A DNA stretch of 64,000 nt, taken from contig NZ_JACJRJ010000003.1 of NCBI RefSeq assembly GCF_014697195.1, forward strand, positions 62,001-126,000. Reading direction: 5' to 3'. Within the stretch, counting starts at the first letter, position 1. Each line of letters begins with the position of its first letter. This document shows, piece by piece, positions 36,467 to 43,870 of this stretch. The translations under genes and the position numbers were made by a program. Source of the DNA: Cylindrospermum sp. FACHB-282 (GTDB lineage: Bacteria; Cyanobacteriota; Cyanobacteriia; Cyanobacteriales; Nostocaceae). The notes beneath the pieces are model-generated. The model was given only the letters and a program-made list of their open reading frames with translations. It was not told the origin of the DNA and did no database searches.

Positions 36467-37339
36467 ATGACAGTTGTTTATCCGCGTAAATTTCGGAATT
36501 CTCTGGGTGCAAGGGATCTGCTGAAAAATATAGTCGGCGATCGCACAATCCATCTAATTACCCTCAACCGCTACCGCTACAGTGAGCAACGCAGTTGTAA
36601 AGACCTAACTGAGGTACTTGAACAATTAAACGGACAGCCACGAGAACTAATCAGGGATCTATCCCACCACATCGCCGATGAAGCCCGTCATGCCATGTGG
36701 CTGACTGATTTATTGATGGATTTGGGGGCAGATATTGGCAAGCCTCCTGGTACATCGTATATTGATGAATTTGATCGGTTGCTCGACAAAGACGCCTATG
36801 ATCCTGCTAAGGATCTGGATGATTATCTGATTTCTGCCCTCGCAGCGATCAACGTCACTGAAAAACGGGGTTGTGAGTATTTTTCTGCCCACATTTACGC
36901 TCTCAAACAAGCACCGCAAACCGAAGAAAACATTAAAATCAGGGATGCGATCGCCAAAATTTTTCCAGAGGAAGCAGGACACGTCCGCTGGGGTAACCGC
37001 TGGCTAGCACAGTTAGCCGATAAAAGCCCAGAACATCGGCAAAAAGTAGAGCAAGCCAAGCAGAAATATGCCGCAATTGAACAAGCAGCATTTGAAGCTG
37101 GAATGGATTTCACCCTAGGAGCAGAGCTGCGACGGGTTACCAAGCTCGTAGAAGTGGCAAATACAATGCCCCTTTGGCAACGCCCCCAGTACCTGATGGA
37201 ACGCTTACCCCATACCTTGTTAGCACCTGAGTTGCAGTTTACTAGGATTCAGGTTGCACAAAAGGTTTGGCAGAAAGATCCACAGGCGTTTATCGAGAAG
37301 TTTGTGCCAATGTTCCTTCAAGGCATCCAGAAAAATTAA
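36467..37339 (+). CDS. Ferritin-like diiron protein of unknown function
   Basis: A 290-residue helical protein with the diiron carboxylate pattern of the ferritin-like superfamily: HHIADEARHAMW near residues 66-77 (E-x-x-H), TEKRGCEYFSAH near 132-143, and FPEEAGHVRW near 166-175 (E-x-x-H). An early glutamate in RYSEQRS could be the fourth carboxylate. A C-terminal 100-residue extension (LMERLPHTLLAPELQF and PMFLQGIQKN) is unlike ferritins. Substrate unknown; an oxygenase or oxidase role is possible. Dispersed repeat copy 2 begins two bases after the stop codon. Confidence 0.7.
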   Translation: MTVVYPRKFRNSLGARDLLKNIVGDRTIHLITLNRYRYSEQRSCKDLTEVLEQLNGQPRELIRDLSHHIADEARHAMWLTDLLMDLGADIGKPPGTSYIDEFDRLLDKDAYDPAKDLDDYLISALAAINVTEKRGCEYFSAHIYALKQAPQTEENIKIRDAIAKIFPEEAGHVRWGNRWLAQLADKSPEHRQKVEQAKQKYAAIEQAAFEAGMDFTLGAELRRVTKLVEVANTMPLWQRPQYLMERLPHTLLAPELQFTRIQVAQKVWQKDPQAFIEKFVPMFLQGIQKN

Positions 37340-37340
37340 C

Positions 37341-37514
37341 CCTTGGGAAAAACCTGGACAAAATTGGCGGTTCCAATGCTAGTTGGCGGCTTTGACAATC
37401 TCGTTTTCACCCAATATTTTGGGTGATGCTGCCAAAAAGCGTCCGAGTTTACCCATCTAACGAGTAGATTTTGGATCAGGAACCGCTAATGAAAGGATAA
37501 CTTTAATGAAGCCC
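37341..37514 (+). repeat. Dispersed 175-bp repeat, copy 2
   Basis: Same element as at 21061 (inverted), 53758 and 57030. It has the CCTTGGGAAAAACCTGG start, left arm ATTGGCGGTTCC, inner CACCCAATATTTTGGGTG palindrome, right arm GGAACCGCTAAT (one mismatch) and end ACTTTAATGAAGCCC. It starts two bases after the ferritin-like stop, so it forms that transcript's 3' end. Confidence 0.85.
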
Positions 37515-37546
37515 AAAAAAACCAGATGCGAAATGGGAGCATCTGG
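37515..37546 (-). terminator. Intrinsic terminator facing the patX/repeat-array side
   Basis: On the minus strand, the 8-base perfect stem CCAGATGC/GCATCTGG with a 9-base loop is followed by seven T residues (37521-37515). This is a good rho-independent terminator for a transcript coming from the right, that is from the 64-bp array and patX. Confidence 0.75.
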
Positions 37547-37758
37547 TCTTGGAGGGTAATAAGACTTAGGTTTCTCTGGCATCTCCTTGGAGGATATTTA
37601 TCGTTAGGTGCAAGCCCTGAGGAGAAAAACCTTTTGTTACAGGAGATAGATAACCTAAGAGGATTTCGTTTTCTAGAACAGTTGATGGTTAAGACCCAAA
37701 CCTTATCAGGATTACGAACCAGAGTTTTGTAGTTTGAGGCGTTGGTGATGCTGTCGAG

Positions 37759-37814
37759 ATAGGTAATTGGTTTGGTTCGCGTGGCAAAAGCAAGGGTTCA
37801 CGCTAACTACCTAT
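37759..37814 (-). ncRNA. Structured segment between the 64-bp array and terminator
   Basis: An extended hairpin: outer arms ATAGGTAGTT and AATTACCTAT (one mismatch), inner arms GCGTG and CACGC. It lies in the presumed 3' region of the patX transcript on the minus strand. No coding frame of quality covers it. Transcription is inferred. Confidence 0.35.
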
Positions 37815-37834
37815 ACAAAAGCTCACTGATGAAT

Positions 37835-38148
37835 TACTCAACGGTTAATCAATTCTGTCGTGCGTTAACTGTTTGTATCTCTGTTAAAGAGGATGAAATA
37901 CTCAACAATTAATTAATTCTGTCGTGCGTTAACTGTTTGTATCTCTGTTAAAGAGGATGAAATACTCAACAATTAATTAATTCTGTCGTGCGTTAACTGT
38001 TTGTATCTCTGTTAAAGAGGATGAAATACTCAACAATTAATTAATTCTGTCGTGCGTTAACTGTTTGTATCTCTGTTAAAGAGGATGAAATACTCAACAA
38101 TTAATCAATTCTGTCGTGCGTTAACTGTCTGTATTTCTGGAAAGAGAA
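37835..38148 (-). repeat. Tandem array of 64-bp repeats, about five units
   Basis: Units begin at 37835, 37899, 37963, 38027 and 38091, at an exact 64-base period. The middle three are identical; the outer two diverge by a few bases and the last is incomplete. Each holds ATTAATTAATTCTGTCG, GTTAACTG and a CTCTGTTAAAGAG mini-hairpin. There are no unique spacers, so it is not CRISPR. It sits between patX and a minus-strand terminator. In Anabaena, the HetR-dependent sRNA NsiR1 comes from a tandem array of similar unit size near hetF. Identity with NsiR1 is a hypothesis. Confidence 0.9.
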
Positions 38149-38221
38149 GTTGTGTATGGTAATTTGATTCCCTTGCTACCAAACAACTAACCCTTCTAGA
38201 ATTCGCATTACCCTAGGGTTG

Positions 38222-38458
38222 TTAAATAACAGAATGAGTGTTTCCGAAAGATTCCATTAGCTCTCTGCGGCCGCTACCCCGATGAGGAACTGGCTTGTCT
38301 GGTTGGTTAGGTCTAGGTTTAGGTTTTGCAGAGACTAACAGCTGTGAACCAGGGCTGACAAGCAGCAGACGGGATAATTGGCCGAGCATCGCTTCGCAGT
38401 TTAAAGCTAAGGAGCCGAACACCAGACTCGATACTAAAAGTGAAATGGCAGCACGCAT
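38222..38458 (-). CDS. patX: PatX-like RGSGR-containing heterocyst inhibitor precursor
   Basis: A 78-residue protein with a hydrophobic export signal (MRAAISLLVSSLVFGSLALN), a Pro/Lys-rich linker and HRGSGR at residues 59-64 followed by RELMESFGNTHSVI. RGSGR is the pentapeptide with which PatS and HetN inhibit the master regulator HetR. The PatX family, found wherever HetR occurs, has exactly this plan: hydrophobic N-terminus and a late RG(S/T)GR. A DIF1 hexamer 58 bases upstream and an NtcA site before it match the published patX promoters. hetR lies about 10 kb away. The 14-residue tail after the motif may be removed on maturation. Confidence 0.88.
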   Translation of the reverse strand: MRAAISLLVSSLVFGSLALNCEAMLGQLSRLLLVSPGSQLLVSAKPKPRPNQPDKPVPHRGSGRRELMESFGNTHSVI

Positions 38459-38490
38459 AGTAGATGTCTATTTTAGAACTCTCCAATTCA

Positions 38491-38521
38491 CTTATACTTA
38501 GGTTTTGTATGGGCATCCGGA
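38491..38521 (-). promoter_or_regulatory. DIF1-class promoter of patX
   Basis: On the minus strand, TCCGGA (38521-38516) is followed after 19 bases by TATAAG (38496-38491), about 33 bases before the patX ATG. TCCGGA at the -35 position is the DIF1 motif linked to HetR-dependent induction in developing heterocysts. Confidence 0.75.
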
Positions 38522-38535
38522 CAATTTTTTAAAAA

Positions 38536-38549
38536 GTATTGTGCTGTAC
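38536..38549 (-). promoter_or_regulatory. NtcA-binding site upstream of patX
   Basis: GTA-N8-TAC (GTATTGTGCTGTAC) is a perfect match to the NtcA consensus and lies just upstream of the DIF1 hexamer. NtcA responds to 2-oxoglutarate and nitrogen status. This site-DIF1-patX order is that described for heterocyst-forming strains. Confidence 0.75.
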
Positions 38550-38565
38550 TGAACAAAAAACAGTT

Positions 38566-40341
38566 TTATTCTCTATCTAGATGTTCGATTAGAAACCAAT
38601 TACCAGAGAGGTTCAGGTGTCCCCAGACGGTAATAATTTGTTGATCGACAAGGGCTTGTAATTGCTCATCAATGTGCGATCGCTTAGTCACAATCTGCCA
38701 ATCGAGGTATTGATATTTAGTTGGTGTTGTGATATGGAATTTGTAATTTTGCCCATCCAAGCGGTGAAAAACCCCTGTAACACAGTCCAATTCGCCCATT
38801 GAGTAATCAGACTCAACAATTGATGAGCCTGGGTAATTACCGCTGAGGGGATAAGCTGCTGGGTTGTCTAAATAATAAGATTGCCAGTGTAACCACTCTG
38901 GATGATTGGGCGATAAATTAAATAAAGGAATAATTGCGGCTTTTGCGCCATCGCATTTTAATAAAGCCTCTTGCAGCATCCTCACCGCTAAATCCCTTGG
39001 CTGGCAGTTTAACTCCACACACAAAGCCGCCGCCATACCCGCTGCTTGACCAATGGCCAAGACTACAGGTTGCAGTCTGGTAGCCCCGTTAGCGATATGG
39101 GAGACAGAAATATTCTTCTCACAAACTAACAAACCATCTGTAGTGGCAGGAATTAAACTTCTATAGGGAATTGTAAAGGGAGTCCCAGTCCAACGCCCCC
39201 CCCAGCGGATAGATTTTGGTTGCAGTGGGAACTTAACACCAGGATAATGGTGGTCATTGGCGTAGTTACCAACTGCGATCGCATCATCAAAAAGAGATGC
39301 TACTCTACCCTCTGGTAATGGTAAAATATCCTGCTCACAAACCGTAGTCAGCCCGATTAAACGGCGGCTTTCCCGGTAATAGGGATGCAGTGCAAAGGCA
39401 TTAGCAGAAGAAGGAAAAATCCCTTCTGCTAAACCATAGCGCCGACCAAGCTGAGTTTGGATAAAATGGGCAAAGTTTTGGCTATGCCAGCGACATTCTT
39501 GGAGAAACTCACCTCTTGATGTCTCCGACTCTAACAAACGCCCTACCCCAACGCCGTAGTCATTGCCACAGATAGGCCAATTAATCATAAATCGATTATC
39601 TGGCAAGCGTCCGTAATTTAGAAATTTCTCAGCGCCATAGTCATCCCAAGCACCTGCAAACTGAGATGGATCATAATTAGGAGCAGCGGGAATAACTGGT
39701 GCGATATCATCCCCAAAATCTTCCATGATGACTACCCAAGTTGGCGCTTGCACAGGATATTTTTCTGTGAGAGAATTGGGTTTGTCTGGTGCGCTCGGCT
39801 CTCCCCATTGCGATGGGCTTCGCCCCAACCTAGGCGATCGCAATTCCCAGCCCCAACGGTAAGGTATTTCTCCTAAAGCCAATAAATCTCCTAACTCTGT
39901 ACCGTCGAGAATAACCTTAGCGGTGACAGTGAAATCTGCAAAGCGGACACCTGTAATACAGTCTCCCGTCCGCAAAACCTCTAACGGCACTTTTCCCGAA
40001 ATCCACTGTAAATTGGGCAATTCCCGCACCCAATCGGCGAAAATCTCCGCCCCAATACGCGGATCATAACTAAAAAAGCTCACCCAGCTATTATCTAATC
40101 CCCCCGGTTGTCGGCGTCTCAATTCCTGTAAAAACGCACCCCATAACCCCGTCTGAAAGGCTTCTAATTCATTCCCATCCGGTGCAGAAACCCCCGCCGA
40201 GGTTAGCATTCCCCCCAACCAAGGAAACTGACTCACAAGGATAGTTTTAGCGCCTCTACGCGCCGCTTGGATAGCCGCAGCAGTCCCGCCAGTACCCCCA
40301 CCAACAACCAAAACATCGGCTGTATATATCTGATTAACCAT
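38566..40341 (-). CDS. FAD-dependent oxidoreductase (FAD_oxidored family)
   Basis: A 591-residue flavoprotein. The N-terminal dinucleotide motif is VLVVGGGTGGTAAAIQAARRGAKTILV. Further family blocks are SQFPWLGGMLTSAGVSAPDGNE, VILDGTELGDLLALGE, and the closing VSHIANGATRLQPVVLAIGQAAGMAAALC. The last 110 residues are a separate variable region. Such enzymes are widespread in bacteria with unknown substrates. The stop is 16 bases from the patX NtcA site, so its 3' end abuts the patX promoter on the same strand. Confidence 0.85.
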   Translation of the reverse strand: MVNQIYTADVLVVGGGTGGTAAAIQAARRGAKTILVSQFPWLGGMLTSAGVSAPDGNELEAFQTGLWGAFLQELRRRQPGGLDNSWVSFFSYDPRIGAEIFADWVRELPNLQWISGKVPLEVLRTGDCITGVRFADFTVTAKVILDGTELGDLLALGEIPYRWGWELRSPRLGRSPSQWGEPSAPDKPNSLTEKYPVQAPTWVVIMEDFGDDIAPVIPAAPNYDPSQFAGAWDDYGAEKFLNYGRLPDNRFMINWPICGNDYGVGVGRLLESETSRGEFLQECRWHSQNFAHFIQTQLGRRYGLAEGIFPSSANAFALHPYYRESRRLIGLTTVCEQDILPLPEGRVASLFDDAIAVGNYANDHHYPGVKFPLQPKSIRWGGRWTGTPFTIPYRSLIPATTDGLLVCEKNISVSHIANGATRLQPVVLAIGQAAGMAAALCVELNCQPRDLAVRMLQEALLKCDGAKAAIIPLFNLSPNHPEWLHWQSYYLDNPAAYPLSGNYPGSSIVESDYSMGELDCVTGVFHRLDGQNYKFHITTPTKYQYLDWQIVTKRSHIDEQLQALVDQQIITVWGHLNLSGNWFLIEHLDRE

Positions 40342-40628
40342 AAATAGCGCTTTGTGTGTTTTTGTAATGATTGTTTTTCACCAGCAACAAGCAAGGGGAT
40401 AAGTTTCTCAACTCGTCCCCTCTTTTTATCCTGCTGTACAAGCATTCTATGCTGGTGTAACCCCAACCCTAGCTAGGGGCGCAGATATTTTTTTAAGCGT
40501 TATGCATTATCCATTTGAATGCAATCTGTATATTAACCATAATTCCAGTTGTTCTTGAGATAGCTACTATATTAACGAATGGATGGTTTCGGATATTGCG
40601 TTTATATGAGATGTATGGCAAGATCAAC

Positions 40629-40649
40629 ATATACCCTACTAGGGTATAT
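40629..40649. promoter_or_regulatory. Perfect 21-base palindrome
   Basis: ATATACCCTA, a central C, and TAGGGTATAT form perfect 10-base arms. It lies about 290 bases upstream of the FAD oxidoreductase start, in a long gene-free stretch. It looks like an operator for a dimeric regulator, but no regulated gene is certain. Confidence 0.45.
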
Positions 40650-40679
40650 CCCACATATGTAAGTTTATTTTTTTCTGAG

Positions 40680-40990
40680 CTTCTAACTTAAACAAGACGT
40701 CAGTAACCCAGCCCTAAAGGGACTGGGCTTGTAAGAGTAATCAAGCAAGCCGTACTGACCAGACCACCCTAAGCCTAGTCAAAGGGTAGCCGTTATTTGA
40801 GTCACGACACCCTGGAATGCGTAGCTAGTTCCTTGCTCTGTCGCTTGTGATTAAACAGTTCTAAGGTCACTGGGACAGTGTTGCAAGCCTAACAAGCTCT
40901 GATAACTGGTCGTTCGCGAAGCGTCTCCCCTTGGGAGATAGCTAACATTACCCCGAAAGGGAGGCTCTTCGGAGCAACACATTATGCGTA
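40680..40990 (+). ncRNA. Hairpin-dense region, candidate structured RNA (HEARO/omegaRNA-like, orphan)
   Basis: Within 310 bases there are at least five stable stems: CCCAG/CTGGG (40708-40728), CACTG/CAGTG (40868-40880), TCTCCC/GGGAGA (40924-40938), CCC-GAAA-GGG (40953-40962), and GCTC-TTCG-GAGC (40965-40976). No coding frame of quality covers the region. The size and stem density recall the RNAs that accompany IscB or TnpB nucleases in cyanobacterial IS200/IS605-type elements, but no such gene follows. The class is a guess; the structure is visible. The rest of the gap (40342-41281) holds the palindrome and short repeats. Confidence 0.4.
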
Positions 40991-41281
40991 CAGAGTTGGG
41001 AAATTTGAATCGGTAATTGTCCCGTTGAAAGTACATCACAAAAGTACCCCAAATTTTCTGACTCCAAGGCGGTAATGAAAAAATATTCAAAGCGGTTAAA
41101 ACCGCTCGTGCCGTTTCCCTCTCAGGGCTAAAGCCGCTGAGTTTCCCACTTACCGTGTATTTTTATGAAATGAACGAACCACGAAGGACGCAAAGAACAC
41201 GAAGGTAAGAAAAAAGCAGAGGGTTGTCGGATACTTAATTCCGCGTTTTTGCTTGCATTGGGATGCTCCCCCCCTATATTG

Positions 41282-41372
41282 ATTGCAGTAACCACAGCCA
41301 TGAAGGCCATCATCCCTGGGCAGAATTTGCCTACATAGCCAGTGATGGCTCAAAAACAAGAATCATCTATTA
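41282..41372 (+). pseudogene. Truncated tandem copy of the antitoxin gene 5' end
   Basis: This 91-base block repeats 41373-41467, including the bases before the start codon. The copied frame reads ATG at 41300, then KAIIPGQNLPT, then TAG, against MKTIIPGQNLPVESV in the live gene. It carries a full leader, so it may still be transcribed. Confidence 0.8.
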
Positions 41373-41390
41373 ATTGTAGTAACCATAACC

Positions 41391-41870
41391 ATGAAGACCA
41401 TCATACCTGGGCAAAACTTGCCTGTAGAGTCAGTGATGGCTCAAGAACAGGATTCATTATCTATTAAGCACCTTGAAAGTATCCTCCAGATTGAAGGCTC
41501 CCAAGCGCAACTAATAGGAGCAAACGGAGAACAAATTACCATTCCTGACCCAGTTTATCAGGTGTTGCGTCATGTTGTCCACGCAATGGCATCAGGTAAA
41601 CTGGTGTCTGTAGTCATTCAGGATAAAGAACTGACGACTCAAAAAGCAGCTGATGTTCTCAAAGTATCACGTCCTCACCTGATTAAGTTATTAGACCAAG
41701 GTGAAATTCCTTACATTAGAGTGGGAACACATCGACGTGTTCGTTTTGACGATTTGATGAAATATAAGGAACAGCGCGATAGTAAGCGTCGGGAAGGACT
41801 TAAGCAATTCACTCAGTTCTTGGAAGCTGAGGGGTTCTATGATGATGAGAGTAGCGAATTAGATCAGTAA
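41391..41870 (+). CDS. HTH (excisionase-type) antitoxin of a PIN-domain toxin pair
   Basis: A 159-residue protein. Residues about 78-125 form an excisionase-like helix-turn-helix: DKELTTQKAADVLKVSRPHLIKLLDQGEIPYIRVGTHRRVRFDDL. The N-terminal part (LESILQIEGSQAQLIGANGEQITIP) resembles domains seen in such antitoxins. A PIN-domain gene follows one base after its stop. An internal ATG at 41436 (MAQEQDS) is an alternative start. Autoregulation by the pair is expected from known type II systems. Confidence 0.82.
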   Translation: MKTIIPGQNLPVESVMAQEQDSLSIKHLESILQIEGSQAQLIGANGEQITIPDPVYQVLRHVVHAMASGKLVSVVIQDKELTTQKAADVLKVSRPHLIKLLDQGEIPYIRVGTHRRVRFDDLMKYKEQRDSKRREGLKQFTQFLEAEGFYDDESSELDQ

Positions 41871-41871
41871 A

Positions 41872-42675
41872 ATGGTACTCTCGGTTGTTTTAGATTCCTG
41901 TGTCATCTACCCTATGCCTTTGTGTGATACTTTGATGCGTGCTGCTGAGGCAGAGTTATACGAACTCTATTTTTCACAGGAAATTCTAGATGGCGCTACT
42001 CGCAACCTTGTAAAAAAGGGGAGAATGACAAATGCCCAGGAATCATACTTTCAAGAACAAATCAAGACAAATTTTCCTGATGCGATGGTAGAAGTACCAG
42101 AGTATTTAGTTGCAGCGATGAGGAATGATCCAGGCGATCGCCATGTTGTCGCTGCTGCTATAGTTGCTAAAGCAGAACTCATTGTTACTGCTAATCTCAA
42201 AGACTTTCCTTTAGAAGCTTTAGCTCCTTATGATATTGAAGCTTGGCATCCAGACGATTTTTTGATGTACCTTGATGAGCAACATCTAGGAACAATGATT
42301 AAAGTTATTTGGCAGCAATCTAATGATCTTAAACGTCCAGCAACTGTTCCTGAGTCCCTTGACAAGTTAGAAAAAAATAATAGAGTACCAAAATTTGCTC
42401 GTAGTATTCGTTGCCAGTTTTATGCTGAGGAAATTGTGCGAACCGCCAAACAAGCTTTGAAGAGTCAGTTTGCAAAGAAAGCACCAGAAGGTGGAAGATG
42501 CTTTGAGGGTGAACGTTATCGACTCTGGCAAAAAGGCGAAATTTTAACAATTACGGCTAAAGACAACCGTGGTGAGATTCTCAGACTTGAGAATGGCTTA
42601 ATTGGGGGATATCTATCCTCAGTGGATGTTGAAGCATTCCAAATGTTTGAACAAAGCTTAAAGCAACAATTATAA
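41872..42675 (+). CDS. PIN-domain toxin with C-terminal extension
   Basis: A 267-residue protein. The PIN ribonuclease domain (residues 1-140) shows VVLDSCVIYP with D8, E38 in the FSQEILDGATRNL helix, NDPGDRHVVAAAIVAKAELIVTANLKDFP with D90 and later acidic residues, as in the PIN_3 group. A further 120 residues (GGRCFEGERYRLWQKGEILTITAKDNRGEIL) are not part of PIN and resemble a small beta-rich module. It forms a translationally tight pair with the HTH gene before it. RNA cleavage is inferred from the family. Confidence 0.82.
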   Translation: MVLSVVLDSCVIYPMPLCDTLMRAAEAELYELYFSQEILDGATRNLVKKGRMTNAQESYFQEQIKTNFPDAMVEVPEYLVAAMRNDPGDRHVVAAAIVAKAELIVTANLKDFPLEALAPYDIEAWHPDDFLMYLDEQHLGTMIKVIWQQSNDLKRPATVPESLDKLEKNNRVPKFARSIRCQFYAEEIVRTAKQALKSQFAKKAPEGGRCFEGERYRLWQKGEILTITAKDNRGEILRLENGLIGGYLSSVDVEAFQMFEQSLKQQL

Positions 42676-42764
42676 GAAGCTAAAACAGAGAAATCTGAAA
42701 CTTTATAAGCTAACCTGAACCGCTAAATGTTACATCTAGTAACGTTGAGTGGAGAAAAAGCAGC

Positions 42765-43811
42765 GTGAAAGCACAGGTATTTAGAGGCGTTAATCAATTA
42801 TCCTACGAAGAGATCCCAGTCCCGACGCTGGAACCGGATGAAGTATTGGTACAGGTGCGGGTTGTGGGGTTGTGTCAGTCAGATATTAAAAAAATTCGAT
42901 ATCCACTTTATGAACCGCCGCGCATTTTTGGACATGAAACCGCTGGAGTCATTGCGGCTGTTGGTTCTCAGGTTGTAGGTTGGCAAGAGGGACAACGGGT
43001 GGCGGTGATGCACCATATTCCTTGTATGCGTTGTGCCTACTGTCTAAATGATAATTTCTCCATGTGCAATGTGTACAAAAATATCTCCACCACAGCGGGT
43101 TTTAACGCCAGTGGCGGCGGTTTTGCTGAGTATGTGAAGGTACCAGGTCATATTGTCCAAAATGGGGGCTTAATTCCCATTCCTGATGATATTAGTTTTG
43201 AAGAAGCGAGTTTTGTTGAACCGACTAACTGCTGTTTGAAGGCGGTGAAAAAAGCGCAAATAGCACCGGGACAAACGGTTTTGGTAACTGGCGCGGGGCC
43301 GATTGGGTTAATGTTTATGATGTTGGTGAAGTATTTCGGCGGTAAAGCGATCGCCACTGATTTACTCCCATCCAGAATTGAAAAAGCTCTAGAAGTGGGT
43401 ACAGAAGCGGCTTTTGACGCTCGTGATCCTGATTTAGCCGCCAAAATTCATGCTCTTACTGATGGGATGGGTGTGGATGTCACCTTGTTAGCTGTCCCCA
43501 GTGATAAAGCCTTCTTTCAAGCCCTTGACTGCACCCGCAAAGGCGGAAAAATCCTCTTTTTCGCTGAATTTCCCGATGAGTTGACAATTCCCATCAACCC
43601 AAATACACTCTACCGTCGGGAGATTGACTTGATGGGCAGTTATAGCTCATCCTATCGGCTTCAGAGTTTATCGGCGGATATTGTCTTTAATCGTCGCATT
43701 GATGTATCAGCCTTAATTAGCGATCGCTATCCATTACAAAATTTATCAGCAGCTGTCGAAATGGCGATCGCACCCACACCAGAAACCTACAAAATCTTAA
43801 TTTATCCCTAA
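42765..43811 (+). CDS. Zinc-dependent medium-chain alcohol dehydrogenase family protein
   Basis: A 348-residue MDR enzyme. Catalytic zinc region: VVGLCQSDIKKI and FGHETAGVIAAVG. Structural zinc cysteines are in HHIPCMRCAYCLNDNFSMC. The NAD(P) fold is TVLVTGAGPIGLMFMMLV near residue 170. It is closest in style to sorbitol or threonine dehydrogenases. The start is GTG at 42765. Substrate cannot be set from sequence. It stands between the toxin-antitoxin pair and the PiT transporter. Confidence 0.88.
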   Translation: MKAQVFRGVNQLSYEEIPVPTLEPDEVLVQVRVVGLCQSDIKKIRYPLYEPPRIFGHETAGVIAAVGSQVVGWQEGQRVAVMHHIPCMRCAYCLNDNFSMCNVYKNISTTAGFNASGGGFAEYVKVPGHIVQNGGLIPIPDDISFEEASFVEPTNCCLKAVKKAQIAPGQTVLVTGAGPIGLMFMMLVKYFGGKAIATDLLPSRIEKALEVGTEAAFDARDPDLAAKIHALTDGMGVDVTLLAVPSDKAFFQALDCTRKGGKILFFAEFPDELTIPINPNTLYRREIDLMGSYSSSYRLQSLSADIVFNRRIDVSALISDRYPLQNLSAAVEMAIAPTPETYKILIYP

Positions 43812-43870
43812 AACCTAGATTATGGGTTGTATAAATTACCCATTACCCATTACTCACCAGTCCAAAAAAA

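Noticed and set aside
37526-37732. 68-residue plus-strand frame before the 64-bp array
   Set aside because: It starts inside the terminator hairpin, has no ribosome site and no recognisable composition.
37835-38148. CRISPR array
   Set aside because: The 64-base units are directly abutting and identical with no unique spacers, and no cas genes are near.
41128-41313. 61-residue minus-strand frame
   Set aside because: It consists of ACGAAGGACGC-type repeat and the complement of the duplicated antitoxin leader.
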